The position numbers and the translations under genes were made by a program. From positions 210,586 through 274,585 of the forward strand of contig NZ_RQXV01000007.1 in assembly GCF_003858655.1 (NCBI RefSeq): a DNA stretch of 64,000 nucleotides. Reading direction: 5' to 3'. Source of the stretch: Amphritea balenae. GTDB taxonomy: Bacteria; Pseudomonadota; Gammaproteobacteria; Pseudomonadales; Balneatricaceae. A model generated the notes under the pieces. It saw only the letters and a program-made list of their open reading frames with translations, ran no database searches and had not been told where the DNA came from. Shown here in pieces: positions 48,961-60,300 of this stretch; positions within the stretch are counted from its first letter, which is position 1; each line of letters begins with the position of its first letter.

Positions 48961-50313
48961 TTAGCGCTCTCTAAAGGCGTTATTAAAACCGCGTGATATA
49001 GGTTTCAGCAAGTAGTCCAGAATCGATTTAGAGCCTGTTTTGATATCTGCTGTTACCGTCATGCCCGGAGAGACTAAAAAGTTCTTGTTGGCGCCGACAA
49101 AGCCTTGGTTGAGGCTGATTTCGGTACGGAAGTAAGGGTCCTTCTTTTCATCAAGATAGGTGGACGCTGAAATCCGCTCTACGATGCCTGCTACAATGCC
49201 AAACCGGGCAGAATCATAGCTGTCGACTTTAACCTCAACGTGCTGGCCAGGATGGATATGGCCAATATCGCTGGGTGAAAGGCGGGCTTCAACAATCATG
49301 TCATCACCGGTAGGGACCAGTTGCATAATAATCTGGCCGGGATCTACTACGGCATTAATGCGTGTAATTGACAGGTCCTGAACGATACCGCTCAGTGGTG
49401 CATAGACATCTAAGCGATTCACTCTGTCTTCGGCCCGTATCAGGGTCTGCTCAACTTCAGCCAGTTCTTCACCCACTTTACCCGCTTCTAGCTCAGTGTC
49501 TCTTTTGAAGCGGGCAGTGATTTCGGTTTTGCGCTTTTCGGCTTCATTCAGGGCGGACTTTGATACTTTAATGCCGTCATACAAGCTGCGTTGCTCGCTT
49601 TGTGCTTCAGCCAGGCTGGTCTTAGTTGTGATCAAATCAGATTCTGAAACGACATTGCTTTCAACCAACTGTAACCGCATAGCAACTTGTTGATCGAGCA
49701 ACTTAACTTTTTTATCCACAGAGGCTGCTTTATTTTGCTGTTGATTCAGTTCCTGCTCTTTCTGTCTGATCTGCGCATCAATGACACCCAGCTCGCTTTC
49801 GTAGCTGGCCAGTTGTGCGTTGTATATAGTCATCTGTTTGCGTGCCAGCGCAGGATATTGCTGGCCCATCTCCCCAAATACCGGAGTTCGGGTGTCAAGA
49901 ATAGCCTGTAGCCGCTCTTTCTCCATGACAAAAGAAGCGCGGCGGATCTCTGTTTGAGTAAGTTCGGACTGTGATGCCGGTGGTGAGAAGCTTAGTAGAA
50001 GATCGCCTTCCCGTACCTTGTCGCCATTACGTACGGCTATCTTGCTGACAATGCCGCCTTCCAGATGTTGAACGTCATGAATCAGGCCGGCAGGAACTAT
50101 CTCGCCACGGGCAGAAGTAACTTCATCAACCTGAGTGAATGCAGCCCAGGCGATAGCGGCTACCAGAATGAAGGATGTGAAGTAGATAGCTGCATTGATA
50201 ATGGTTGAAGGTTGATGCTCTTCCAGTTGAATAGCCTGAGCCAGAAAGCGGGCGCGGGCGCGGGGGAGGCTGGCGCCGCCGCGAGATGAAAAAACGTTAT
50301 TGTTATTGCTCAT
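48961..50313 (-). CDS. HlyD-family type I secretion periplasmic adaptor
   Basis: A 450-residue membrane fusion protein with a short cytoplasmic N-terminus, one membrane helix (about 39-60), a lipoyl half-domain (IVPAGLIHDVQHLEGGIVSKIAVRNGDKVREGD), a long coiled-coil hairpin (about 130-290), the second lipoyl half (VYAPLSGIVQDL) and a C-terminal barrel ending LDYLLKPISRGFNNAFRER, typical of HlyD/LapC proteins. It couples the inner-membrane ABC exporter to a TolC-type outer-membrane channel; no such channel gene is in the window. Its ATG overlaps the stop of the upstream ABC gene by four bases. It is the last gene of the three-gene operon diverging from the adhesin. Confidence 0.95.
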   Translation of the reverse strand: MSNNNNVFSSRGGASLPRARARFLAQAIQLEEHQPSTIINAAIYFTSFILVAAIAWAAFTQVDEVTSARGEIVPAGLIHDVQHLEGGIVSKIAVRNGDKVREGDLLLSFSPPASQSELTQTEIRRASFVMEKERLQAILDTRTPVFGEMGQQYPALARKQMTIYNAQLASYESELGVIDAQIRQKEQELNQQQNKAASVDKKVKLLDQQVAMRLQLVESNVVSESDLITTKTSLAEAQSEQRSLYDGIKVSKSALNEAEKRKTEITARFKRDTELEAGKVGEELAEVEQTLIRAEDRVNRLDVYAPLSGIVQDLSITRINAVVDPGQIIMQLVPTGDDMIVEARLSPSDIGHIHPGQHVEVKVDSYDSARFGIVAGIVERISASTYLDEKKDPYFRTEISLNQGFVGANKNFLVSPGMTVTADIKTGSKSILDYLLKPISRGFNNAFRER

Positions 50314-52475
50314 GTCAGGTTCTCCAGCAGCAGGGCGACTACTTCATCAGGGTGTCCGACGTGGGCAACGGCTCCCTGATCCATCAGTATTGCTTTATCC
50401 GCCAGGCGGATATGACTCGGGCGGTGACTTACCATAACGATTGAGCGTTTACCCTTAAGTAGTTTAAGTTGTTCGACAAAGCGACGATCTGATTCATCAT
50501 CGAGCGAGGCGCCGGGTTCGTCCAGTAACAGAATTTTAGCGGGGCTGACAAAGGCTCTTGCCATCGATAGAGATCGAAGAAAACCCGGTGGCATACGGTC
50601 AATGGTGGTATCACCAATACGGGTATTGAAGCCTTCAGGTAGTGCCAGTATCTCTTCCAGAACGCCGGCTTCAGCGGCCGCGCTCTCAATTTGCTCGTCC
50701 GTGGCCAGGCTGTTGTTGAGGCGGATGTTCTGAGTGATGGTGCCGTGGAACATATGGGTTTGCTGGGGTACGTACGCGACGGCGCGGCGCAGATCCATCG
50801 CATTGAGTTGGCGCAGATCCATATGATCTACCTGAATAGAGCCTGCCTGAGGCGCATACATACCAGCTATCATTTTAATTAGCGTGGACTTGCCCGATCC
50901 GGTATTACCAGAGATGGCGACAATTTCACCGGGTTTGATATGAAATGATACGCCTAACAGGGCTGGGTCCCGATCAGGGCCGTAGCGAAAGCTAACGCGC
51001 TCAATACGTATATCGCCTTTCAGTTTTTCCAATACCAGACCGGATTTTCCGCCTTTACGTTCATTGCGTAGCTTCATTAGCTGGTTAATCTGTTTAATTG
51101 CTTTAATGGTCTGCTGAATTTTTGAAAATGAGAGGAATGCGCTTTGCATAGGAGATAGTACTCGCCATACCAACGCCATAATTGCGATCAGGGCGCCGAT
51201 AGTCATCTCTCCGGCCATGACTTGTAAAGTACCTACGCCGAGAACGGCGACACCGGTAAACGTCATCATCCCCTGGGCAAGGTTGTTCATGACATTATTG
51301 GATAGAAAGGTATGGTAGTTAGAGAGAACGGCTTCGCCGGAGTTTTCTCTGAAGCGTTCCCACCAGACGGTTTCGCCACCAATGGATTTGATCTCTTTTC
51401 GCCCTGCAACGGTTTGCATGATGATGCGTTGTTTGTCGGTGCGGGCCTTACCTGAGCGCATTATCTTACTGTTCAACATAGGTAGCCAGAATAGTCCTAG
51501 CATGACAAAGCCTATTACCATGGCTAATGGAATCAGTGCGACAACGCCGCCGAGAATACCTATGACGATAAGAAATAAAATAACAAAGGGCAGCTCAAGG
51601 GCGATGGCAGCGCTGGGGCCGGTAAAGAAGTCCCGCACTGAATCGAACTGTTTAAGCCTGGAAAGCTGGGCCGCAACTGTAGAGCGTTCAGTGTATAGCG
51701 GGGGCAGGTAGAGCATGCGTTTGAAGGTTTCTACGCCGATCAGATAATCCAGTCGACCTGCGGTGACGCCTAGTAGTTTGGCGCGCAGGTAGCGCAGGCC
51801 CAGATCTGCTGAAAGGAGAATGGCGGCGCCGCTGATTAAAAACGGCAGGGTTTCTGCGGATTTTGCGCCGATCACTTTGTCGTAAATGACCATGATAAAA
51901 AGTGGTACCAGAAGCGCGGCCAGGTTTATGATAAAAGTCATACCCAGTAGATGAATAATCATCTTTTGAAAACGCTGTAACAGATTGCTAAACCAGTCTG
52001 CGCCAGGGGCCTCGGAAGGGTTGCTGCCATGGGCGTGGTGGCAGTCGGTAAACAGATACGCCGTGCCTTGTAGGTTTAGTTTTTCGGTGGTCTGATAGCT
52101 GTCGTCAGAGGGGTCGTAATAATGTATCAGCTGCTCGTCTATGCCCTGTAATAGCAGTACCCGGCCCTCTTTAGTGATATAGAGTGCGGGGTAGAGCTCA
52201 TGTTTAAGCTTGTCGCTTTCAATCGCTACGGGTGTGCTTTCGTAGCCTAAAGTAGCCAGAATATTACGCAGATCGATAAGATCCAGTTGTTCAGAAAAGT
52301 GCGGCAGAGCCTCTATCAGTTCTTTGGCATAATTATTCCAGCCAAGCTCTCTTAAAAGAGGAAGTAGGCAGGCTGCAAAGGGTGATGCATCAATAAATGC
52401 GTCGTCGCTGTCACTGCGCAGAGCGTGGGCGAGTTTTTCAGAAACGATTTCGGGGCGCTTAGAGCTATTACTCAT
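50310..52475 (-). CDS. Type I secretion ABC transporter with C39-like domain and degenerate signature motif
   Basis: A 721-residue ABC exporter. Residues about 1-145 resemble a C39-peptidase-like domain without the catalytic Cys and His, as in LapB- and RtxB-like transporters. The membrane domain follows (about 160-450), then the ATPase with Walker A GNTGSGKST (523-531) and Walker B LLLDEP (catalytic Glu653), and the His loop VSHRPS. The signature position reads MPPGF (628-632) in place of LSGGQ. The partner ABC protein encoded six bases upstream has the opposite defect, so the two probably form a heterodimer with one working ATP site. The substrate is most likely the divergent adhesin. Confidence 0.93.
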   Translation of the reverse strand: MSNSSKRPEIVSEKLAHALRSDSDDAFIDASPFAACLLPLLRELGWNNYAKELIEALPHFSEQLDLIDLRNILATLGYESTPVAIESDKLKHELYPALYITKEGRVLLLQGIDEQLIHYYDPSDDSYQTTEKLNLQGTAYLFTDCHHAHGSNPSEAPGADWFSNLLQRFQKMIIHLLGMTFIINLAALLVPLFIMVIYDKVIGAKSAETLPFLISGAAILLSADLGLRYLRAKLLGVTAGRLDYLIGVETFKRMLYLPPLYTERSTVAAQLSRLKQFDSVRDFFTGPSAAIALELPFVILFLIVIGILGGVVALIPLAMVIGFVMLGLFWLPMLNSKIMRSGKARTDKQRIIMQTVAGRKEIKSIGGETVWWERFRENSGEAVLSNYHTFLSNNVMNNLAQGMMTFTGVAVLGVGTLQVMAGEMTIGALIAIMALVWRVLSPMQSAFLSFSKIQQTIKAIKQINQLMKLRNERKGGKSGLVLEKLKGDIRIERVSFRYGPDRDPALLGVSFHIKPGEIVAISGNTGSGKSTLIKMIAGMYAPQAGSIQVDHMDLRQLNAMDLRRAVAYVPQQTHMFHGTITQNIRLNNSLATDEQIESAAAEAGVLEEILALPEGFNTRIGDTTIDRMPPGFLRSLSMARAFVSPAKILLLDEPGASLDDESDRRFVEQLKLLKGKRSIVMVSHRPSHIRLADKAILMDQGAVAHVGHPDEVVALLLENLT

Positions 52476-52481
52476 CAGATC

Positions 52482-54200
52482 TTAGCCTTGTGTCTCTGTT
52501 GCAGGTTGTGCTTTAGCTTTCTTGGCCATATATGGGTCGACATATTCTAAAAGCTTGCCTCTTGTCAGGCTGTATTGGCGATCGCAGATGCGCATAAATG
52601 AAGGACGATGGGTCACTATAATCATGGTGCGAGAGCCGCGCATCTGCTTAATAACATTGAGTAACCGGTTGTCATTTTTAATATCAAAATTAGCATTAGC
52701 ATCATCGAACAGAATGATCTTCGGATGTCCAACCAAAGATCGAACCATAATGATCTTTTGACGCACCCCTTCAGACAGGGTATCGACCGCGGCGCCGCCG
52801 ACCTGAGTATCCAGTCCGTCTGGTAGTCGGGCAACGATCTCCTCAAGTCCCAGAACTTTTGATAATTCAAGCGCTTGTTGCAGGGCTTCGCCTTCGCGAT
52901 AGAGGGTCATGTTTTCCAGAATAGTACCTTCGAACAGAATGCCTTTTTGCGGCATGATGCCGATCTGAGCCCGCAGGTATTCGATGTCGTATTCGCGAAT
53001 ATCGTGGTCATCGAGATAGAGTTCGCCTGTATCGGGTTTTAAGAAACCGGATAACAAGCCAATTAGCGTGGTTTTACCAATACCGTTGTTGCCGGTAATG
53101 CCTATGGTTTCACCAGGGTAGGCAACCAGGGACAGGTCTTCGATCAGGTTCTCTTCTTGTCCGGGATGTTTGAAGCTTACGTTTCGAATCTCAATTTTAC
53201 CGCTTAGTCCGGTTTCCATCCGGATTGAGCCGCCGGTTTCCTCTGGCTGTTCGTATAACTCTTTAACTTTATCCAAAGCCAGGTGAAGGGTTTGAAACTG
53301 AGACCAGAAGCCCATCGCTTTTAGTCCGGGTTGCAGGACTCTGCTTGATAGCATAGTGCCTGCGGCCAGTGCGCCTACTGTCAGATCTCCCTCAATAACA
53401 TAGATGCTGCCGATACCAACAAATGCAACGACGGCCAGTTGCGAGAATGTGGCGCCAATGCCCTGCACGATGCTGTTGATTCGGCTCAGGTCGTATACGC
53501 TCTCTGCAGATTGGTGCTGTAGTTTTTCATAGCGACGCAGCATCAGGGCTTCCATCGCCATCGATTTAACCGTATGAATCCCTTTTAAGGTTTCAATAAT
53601 AAAATTCTGGCGCCTGTCTTCCATTATGGAACGGGTTTCCAGAGCATTTCTTAGTTTGCGGCCGGTTATGATTGCCACGACCAGAAAGACCATTAACAGT
53701 GCTAATGGAATAACAATGAGCGGCCCGGCGATAATCCAGATTAAAGCGAGAAATAGAAGAACGAAGGGGAGATCCATGATCAACAGAACCGACTGACCAG
53801 AGTAAAACTCCTGAATCTGTTCTAAGGCGTGGACTTTATCAAGATAGTAACCGGCAGGCTTGCTTTCAAAAGCCGAATTATCTGTATTCAAAATGTGATT
53901 CATCGCTTTAAGGCTTTCGCGATGATCGAATTCTGCACCACTCCAACTCAGGATAGTTGAACGAAAAATTCGTAAGGCTGTATCCAGTATGACAACGCCG
54001 AGCATGCCCAATATGAGGAACATAAAGGTCCCGGTGGCTTGATTGGGAATAATTCGGTCATAGACTTGAAGTATGACAGTAGGAAGGGCTAAAGCCAGTA
54101 TGTTAATGGCAAGCGAAGACAGTAATACACTGGGATGGCTCCATGTTCCCGGTGTTTTAAGTCGTTTTAAAGCAAACTGATGCGACCTTTTCCTACTCAT
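52482..54200 (-). CDS. Second type I secretion ABC transporter, Walker B Glu replaced by Asp
   Basis: About 572 residues from the ATG at 54200; an ATG at 54272 would add 24 residues, and the frame is open to 54449, which would overlap the divergent adhesin. I prefer 54200 because the membrane domain starts about 15 residues later, as in the family. The ATPase has Walker A GNNGIGKTT (370-378) and signature LSEGV (475-479), but Walker B reads IILFDDAN, so the catalytic Glu is Asp500. No C39-like domain is present. It is the first gene of the operon and is like RtxE in having a shorter N-terminus than its partner. Confidence 0.9.
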   Translation of the reverse strand: MSRKRSHQFALKRLKTPGTWSHPSVLLSSLAINILALALPTVILQVYDRIIPNQATGTFMFLILGMLGVVILDTALRIFRSTILSWSGAEFDHRESLKAMNHILNTDNSAFESKPAGYYLDKVHALEQIQEFYSGQSVLLIMDLPFVLLFLALIWIIAGPLIVIPLALLMVFLVVAIITGRKLRNALETRSIMEDRRQNFIIETLKGIHTVKSMAMEALMLRRYEKLQHQSAESVYDLSRINSIVQGIGATFSQLAVVAFVGIGSIYVIEGDLTVGALAAGTMLSSRVLQPGLKAMGFWSQFQTLHLALDKVKELYEQPEETGGSIRMETGLSGKIEIRNVSFKHPGQEENLIEDLSLVAYPGETIGITGNNGIGKTTLIGLLSGFLKPDTGELYLDDHDIREYDIEYLRAQIGIMPQKGILFEGTILENMTLYREGEALQQALELSKVLGLEEIVARLPDGLDTQVGGAAVDTLSEGVRQKIIMVRSLVGHPKIILFDDANANFDIKNDNRLLNVIKQMRGSRTMIIVTHRPSFMRICDRQYSLTRGKLLEYVDPYMAKKAKAQPATETQG

Positions 54201-54372
54201 GGGAGCTCTGCTGTTCCAGGATGTAATGCAACTAATTGAATTAGGGTAATTTTGTTCTAACCAATAGTGCATCTCTTCCGGGCGATTCTCAAGGGCTTCA
54301 GTCGTTTTTTGAATTTTGGATAAACCATTCTGAGAAGTGGTTTGCCGGATGTAATAGAAGCAGAGGCTCTTT
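54201..54372. promoter_or_regulatory. Divergent control region between secretion operon and adhesin
   Basis: A 172-bp region between oppositely oriented starts. It must contain promoters for both transcripts, but I see no clear -35/-10 pairs. CAGAGG at 54361-54366 is the ribosome-binding site of the adhesin. Confidence 0.4.
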
Positions 54373-57300
54373 ATGGCAGATAAGCAAAATTTTTCTACAG
54401 ATTCTGTACGTGATAAAGCGACAGAGGATCTGTTTAACCGAGATGCCACTGCTCATATTAATCCTAATCGCCGGATGTCAGAGGATATTCATGGCCGGGA
54501 TGACCTGTCTCCGGAGGAGCTGTTTAAGCAGAATATCCAGGGACGAATAGACCATGGTTTAGATGACAAATTACTGCCTGAGCTGGAGTCAGAAGGCTTT
54601 GAATTTGTTGTTAACGATCAGCTGCTTTCTGCAATTGAGTCAGACGGTGTCTTGCCTGAAGGTACGGTTATCGCAACCTTATCGGTGCCTGTTGAGGGGG
54701 CCGACTTCTCTTTTCAGCTGAGCGACTCTCAGTTTGCCATTGTCGGTGATCAGCTTGTACTTAGTTCTAACTTACTACCTCAGGTAGGCGAGCTGTTCGC
54801 ATTGCAGGTTAGCGTTAGTAGCAACACCACCGACTTCTCTCTGGATGTTCCCCTGAGTGTTAATTTTGATGGGTTAGCTGAGCTGGTTGAAGAGTCTTTT
54901 AATTTTGTTCCTACGGACATTGAGCTTTCAAATACAACTCTGGATGAAGATGCTCAGGGTGGAGACTTTGTAGCGAACCTGATTGCAGTCGATTCAGATA
55001 ATGTTGATGGTTTTGAATTTGAGCTCACAGGAGTAGGGGCTGAACTGTTCGAGATTCAAGGCCATCAGCTGATTGTGAAAGAGGGCAGTGAATTTGATTT
55101 TGAAACTTTGGCTCAGCATTCGGTTGAAGTAACCGTCACCGACCCTGCCGGTAATAGCTACACCGAAGTTGTTACCATTGATCTGAATGATATCAATGAA
55201 ACCCCCGTACTCTCTGATGCTGCTATTTCTGTAACAGAAGGTGGTGATATCGCTGGAGGGGCACTGGAAGCTGAAGATCCTGACTTTGCTGATCAGCTTT
55301 CTTTTATGGTGGCGGACGGATTTACACTCCCGCCGGGCTTTGAGTTGGCTGCCGATGGTGATTATAGTTTCGATCCAACTAATTCTGCCTATGATCATCT
55401 GGCCATAGGTGACTCTCAGATCCTCGCGATCCCGATTAAAGTTGTTGATTCCGGTGGTCTGGAAAGTTCAGCAGAGATAGTGATTACAATCTCCGGCTCT
55501 AACGATGGGCCAGTGGCTGATGCCGATGTAATTGCAGTCACTGATGAAGGTGACCAGGCTATTTCAGGGCAATTGGTTGCATCCGATGTAGACGATGCAG
55601 CCAGTCTGAATTTCAGCGTCACCGGCGGTGCGGATCTGCCCGCTGGCTTCACGCTGGAATCTGACGGTTCGTACAGTTTCAATCCTGCGGACGATGCATA
55701 CCAGTCAATGGATGCGGGTGATACCCAGGTACTGACGATTCCTGTGACCGTGACTGACGATCAGGGGGCGACTGATACCCAGCAGATTCAGGTGACGGTA
55801 ACCGGTACTAATGATGCGCCGGTAGCCGGTGCAGATGTAACCGCCTCTGTCGATGAAGGCGATTCTGCGATCTCTGGACAGCTAACAGCTTCTGATGTTG
55901 ATGATGCTGCTTCATTGAGTTTCAGTGTCACCGGTGGTGCGGATCTGCCTGCAGGCTTTACCTTAGAGTCAGACGGTTCTTACAGCTTCAATCCAGCCGA
56001 TGCAGCCTACGAGTCAATGGATGCGGGTGATACCCAGGTGCTGACGATTCCGGTAACAGTAACCGATGAGCAGGGTGCGACGGATACTCAGCAGATTCAG
56101 GTGACGGTAACCGGCACCAACGATGCGCCGGTTGCCGGTGCCGATGTCACCGCCTCTGTCGATGAAGGCGATGCGGCGATCTCGGGTCAGTTAAGTGCCA
56201 GTGATGTAGATGATTCAGCCAGCCTGAGTTTCAGTGTCACCGGTGGTGCGGATCTACCTGCCGGTTTCACGTTAGAAAGTGACGGTTCATACAGCTTCAA
56301 TCCATCGGACGATGCTTACCAGTCAATGGATGCGGGTGATACTCAGGTGCTGACGATTCCTGTGACTGTGACCGATGATCAGGGTGCGACTGATACCCAA
56401 CAGATTCAGGTAACAGTGACTGGTACTAACGATGCGCCGGTAGCCGGTGCGGATGTCACTGCAAGCGTTGATGAAGGCGATTCTGCGATCTCGGGCCAGT
56501 TAAGTGCCAGTGATGTAGATGATGCAGCCAGCCTGAGTTTCAGCGTCACCGGCGGTGCCGATCTGCCTGCTGGCTTCACGTTAGAAAGTGACGGTTCATA
56601 CAGTTTTAATCCAGCGGACGATGCTTACCAGTCAATGGATGCGAGTGATACTCAGGTTCTGACGATTCCTGTGACCGTGACTGACGAGCAGGGTGCGACG
56701 GATACCCAACAGATTCAGGTGACAGTAACCGGCACCAACGATGCGCCGGTAGCGGGTGCCGATGTCACCGCCTCTGTTGATGAAGGCGATGCGGCGATCT
56801 CTGGACAGCTAACAGCTTCGGATGTTGATGATGCTGCTTCATTGAGCTTCAGTGTCACCGGTGGTGCGGATCTGCCTGCCGGCTTCACGCTTGAGAGCGA
56901 TGGTTCATACAGTTTCAATCCAGCCGATGATGCGTATCAATCGATGGATGCGGGCGATACTCAGGTACTGACGATTCCGGTAACAGTAACTGACGAGCAG
57001 GGTGCTACTGATACCCAACAGATTCAGGTGACGGTGACCGGTACCAATGATGCCCCGGTAGCGGGTGCCGATGTAACGGCCTCTGTCGATGAAGGCGATG
57101 CGGCGATCTCTGGACAGCTAACAGCTTCGGATGTTGATGATGCTGCTTCATTGAGCTTCAGTGTCACCGGCGGTGCGGATCTGCCTGCCGGCTTCACGCT
57201 TGAGAGCGATGGTTCTTACAGTTTCAACCCGGCGGACGATGCATACCAGTCAATGGATGCCGGCGATACCCAGGTGCTGACGATCCCTGTGACCGTGACT

Positions 57301-60300
57301 GACGATCAGGGTGCTACTGATACCCAGCAGATTCAGGTGACGGTAACCGGCACCAACGATGCACCGGTAGCCGGTGCCGATGTCACCGCCTCTGTCGATG
57401 AAGGCGATGCGGCGATCTCGGGTCAGTTAAGTGCTTCGGATGTTGATGATGCTGCTTCATTGAGCTTCAGTGTGACCGGCGGTGCGGATCTACCTGCTGG
57501 TTTCACGTTAGAAAGTGACGGTTCTTACAGCTTCAATCCAGCGGACGATGCTTACCAGTCAATGGATGCGGGTGATACCCAGGTGCTGACGATTCCGGTA
57601 ACAGTAACCGATGATCAGGGGGCTACTGATACCCAACAGATTCAGGTGACGGTAACCGGTACCAATGATGCGCCGGTAGCGGGTGCTGATGTCACCGCCT
57701 CTGTTGATGAAGGCGATGCGGCGATCTCTGGACAGCTAACAGCTTCTGATGTTGATGATGCTGCTTCATTGAGCTTCAGTGTCACCGGTGGTGCCGATCT
57801 GCCTGCTGGCTTCACCTTAGAAAGTGACGGTTCTTACAGTTTCAATCCAGCCGATGCAGCCTACGAGTCGATGGATGCGGGCGATACCCAGGTGCTGACT
57901 ATCCCTGTGACTGTAACTGACGATCAGGGTGCTACTGATACCCAACAGATTCAGGTGACGGTAACCGGCACCAACGATGCACCGGTAGCCGGTGCCGATG
58001 TCACCGCCTCTGTCGATGAAGGCGATGCGGCGATCTCGGGTCAGTTAAGTGCCAGTGATGTTGATGATGCTGCTTCATTGAGTTTCAGTGTCACCGGTGG
58101 TGCGGATCTGCCTGCCGGCTTCACGCTTGAAAGTGACGGTTCTTACAGTTTCAATCCAGCCGATGATGCGTATCAATCGATGGATGCGGGTGATACCCAG
58201 GTGCTGACGATCCCTGTGACCGTGACTGACGATCAGGGTGCTACTGATACCCAGCAGATTCAGGTGACGGTAACCGGCACCAACGATGCGCCGGTAGCGG
58301 GTGCCGATGTCACCGCTTCAGTTGATGAAGGCGATGCGGCGATCTCTGGACAGTTAAGTGCCAGCGACGTAGATGATGCTGCTTCATTGAGCTTCAGTGT
58401 CACCGGCGGTGCGGATCTGCCTGCCGGCTTCACGCTTGAGAGTGATGGTTCATACAGTTTCAATCCTGCGGACGATGCATACCAGTCAATGGATGCGGGC
58501 GATACTCAGGTGCTGACTATCCCTGTGACTGTAACTGACGAGCAGGGTGCTACTGATACCCAGCAGATTCAGGTGACGGTAACCGGCACCAACGATGCGC
58601 CGGTAGCCGGTGCCGATGTCACTGCGAGCGTTGATGAAGGTGATACCGCCATCTCTGGTCAGCTAGCAGCGTCGGATGTAGACGATGCAGCGAGTCTTAG
58701 TTTTAGTGTCACTGGCGGTGCGGATCTGCCTGCCGGCTTCACGCTAGAAAGTGACGGTTCTTACAGCTTCAATCCTGCGGACGATGCATACCAGTCAATG
58801 GATGCGGGCGATACTCAGGTACTAACGATTCCTGTGACAGTGACTGATGATCAGGGTGCGACGGATACCCAACAGATTCAGGTGACGGTAACCGGCACCA
58901 ACGATGCGCCGGTAGCCGGTGCCGATGTCACTGCAAGCGTTGATGAAGGCGATGCAGCGATCTCTGGACAGCTAACCGCCTCGGATGTTGATGATGCTGC
59001 TTCATTGAGCTTCAGTGTCACCGGCGGTGCGGATCTGCCTGCTGGCTTCACGTTAGAAAGTGACGGTTCATACAGTTTTAATCCAGCGGACGATGCTTAC
59101 CAGTCAATGGATGCGAGTGATACTCAGGTTCTGACGATTCCTGTGACCGTGACTGACGAGCAGGGTGCGACGGATACCCAACAGATTCAGGTGACAGTAA
59201 CCGGCACCAACGATGCGCCGGTAGCGGGTGCCGATGTCACCGCCTCTGTTGATGAAGGCGATGCGGCGATCTCTGGACAGCTAACAGCTTCGGATGTTGA
59301 TGATGCTGCTTCATTGAGCTTCAGTGTCACCGGTGGTGCGGATCTGCCTGCCGGCTTCACGCTTGAGAGCGATGGTTCATACAGTTTCAATCCAGCCGAT
59401 GATGCGTATCAATCGATGGATGCGGGCGATACTCAGGTACTGACGATTCCGGTAACAGTAACTGACGAGCAGGGTGCTACTGATACCCAACAGATTCAGG
59501 TGACGGTGACCGGTACCAATGATGCCCCGGTAGCGGGTGCCGATGTAACGGCCTCTGTCGATGAAGGCGATGCGGCGATCTCTGGACAGCTAACAGCTTC
59601 GGATGTTGATGATGCTGCTTCATTGAGCTTCAGTGTCACCGGCGGTGCGGATCTGCCTGCCGGCTTCACGCTTGAGAGCGATGGTTCTTACAGTTTCAAC
59701 CCGGCGGACGATGCATACCAGTCAATGGATGCCGGCGATACCCAGGTTCTGACTATCCCTGTGACCGTGACCGATGATCAGGGTGCGACGGATACTCAGC
59801 AGATTCAGGTAACAGTGACTGGTACTAACGATGCGCCAGTGGCGGGTGCAAATGTCACTGCCTCTGTCGATGAAGGCGATGCGGCGATCTATGGACAGCT
59901 AACCGCTTCGGACGTTGATGATGCTGCTTCATTGAGTTTCAGTGTCACCGGCGGTGCGGATCTGCCTGCTGGCTTCACGTTAGAAAGTGACGGTTCTTAC
60001 AGCTTCAATCCAGCGGACGATGCTTACCAGTCAATGGATGCGGGTGATACCCAGGTTCTGACTATCCCTGTGACAGTAACCGATGATCAGGGTGCGACTG
60101 ATACCCAACAGATTCAGGTGACGGTAACTGGTACCAATGATGCACCAGTAGCCGGTGCCGATGTCACTGCGAGCGTTGATGAAGGCGATGCCGCGATCTC
60201 GGGTCAGTTAAGTGCCAGCGACGTAGATGATGCAGCCAGCCTGAGTTTCAGCGTCACCGGTGGTGCCGATCTACCGGCGGGCTTCACGTTAGAAAGTGAC

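Noticed and set aside
54201..54449. Longer N-terminus of the second ABC transporter (start at 54449)
   Set aside because: It would overlap the divergent adhesin start at 54373, and the added residues resemble no ABC N-terminus.
56715..56918. Minus-strand frames of 67-69 codons repeated through the adhesin array
   Set aside because: Spaced by multiples of 309 bp, they are shadows of the VCBS-like repeats.
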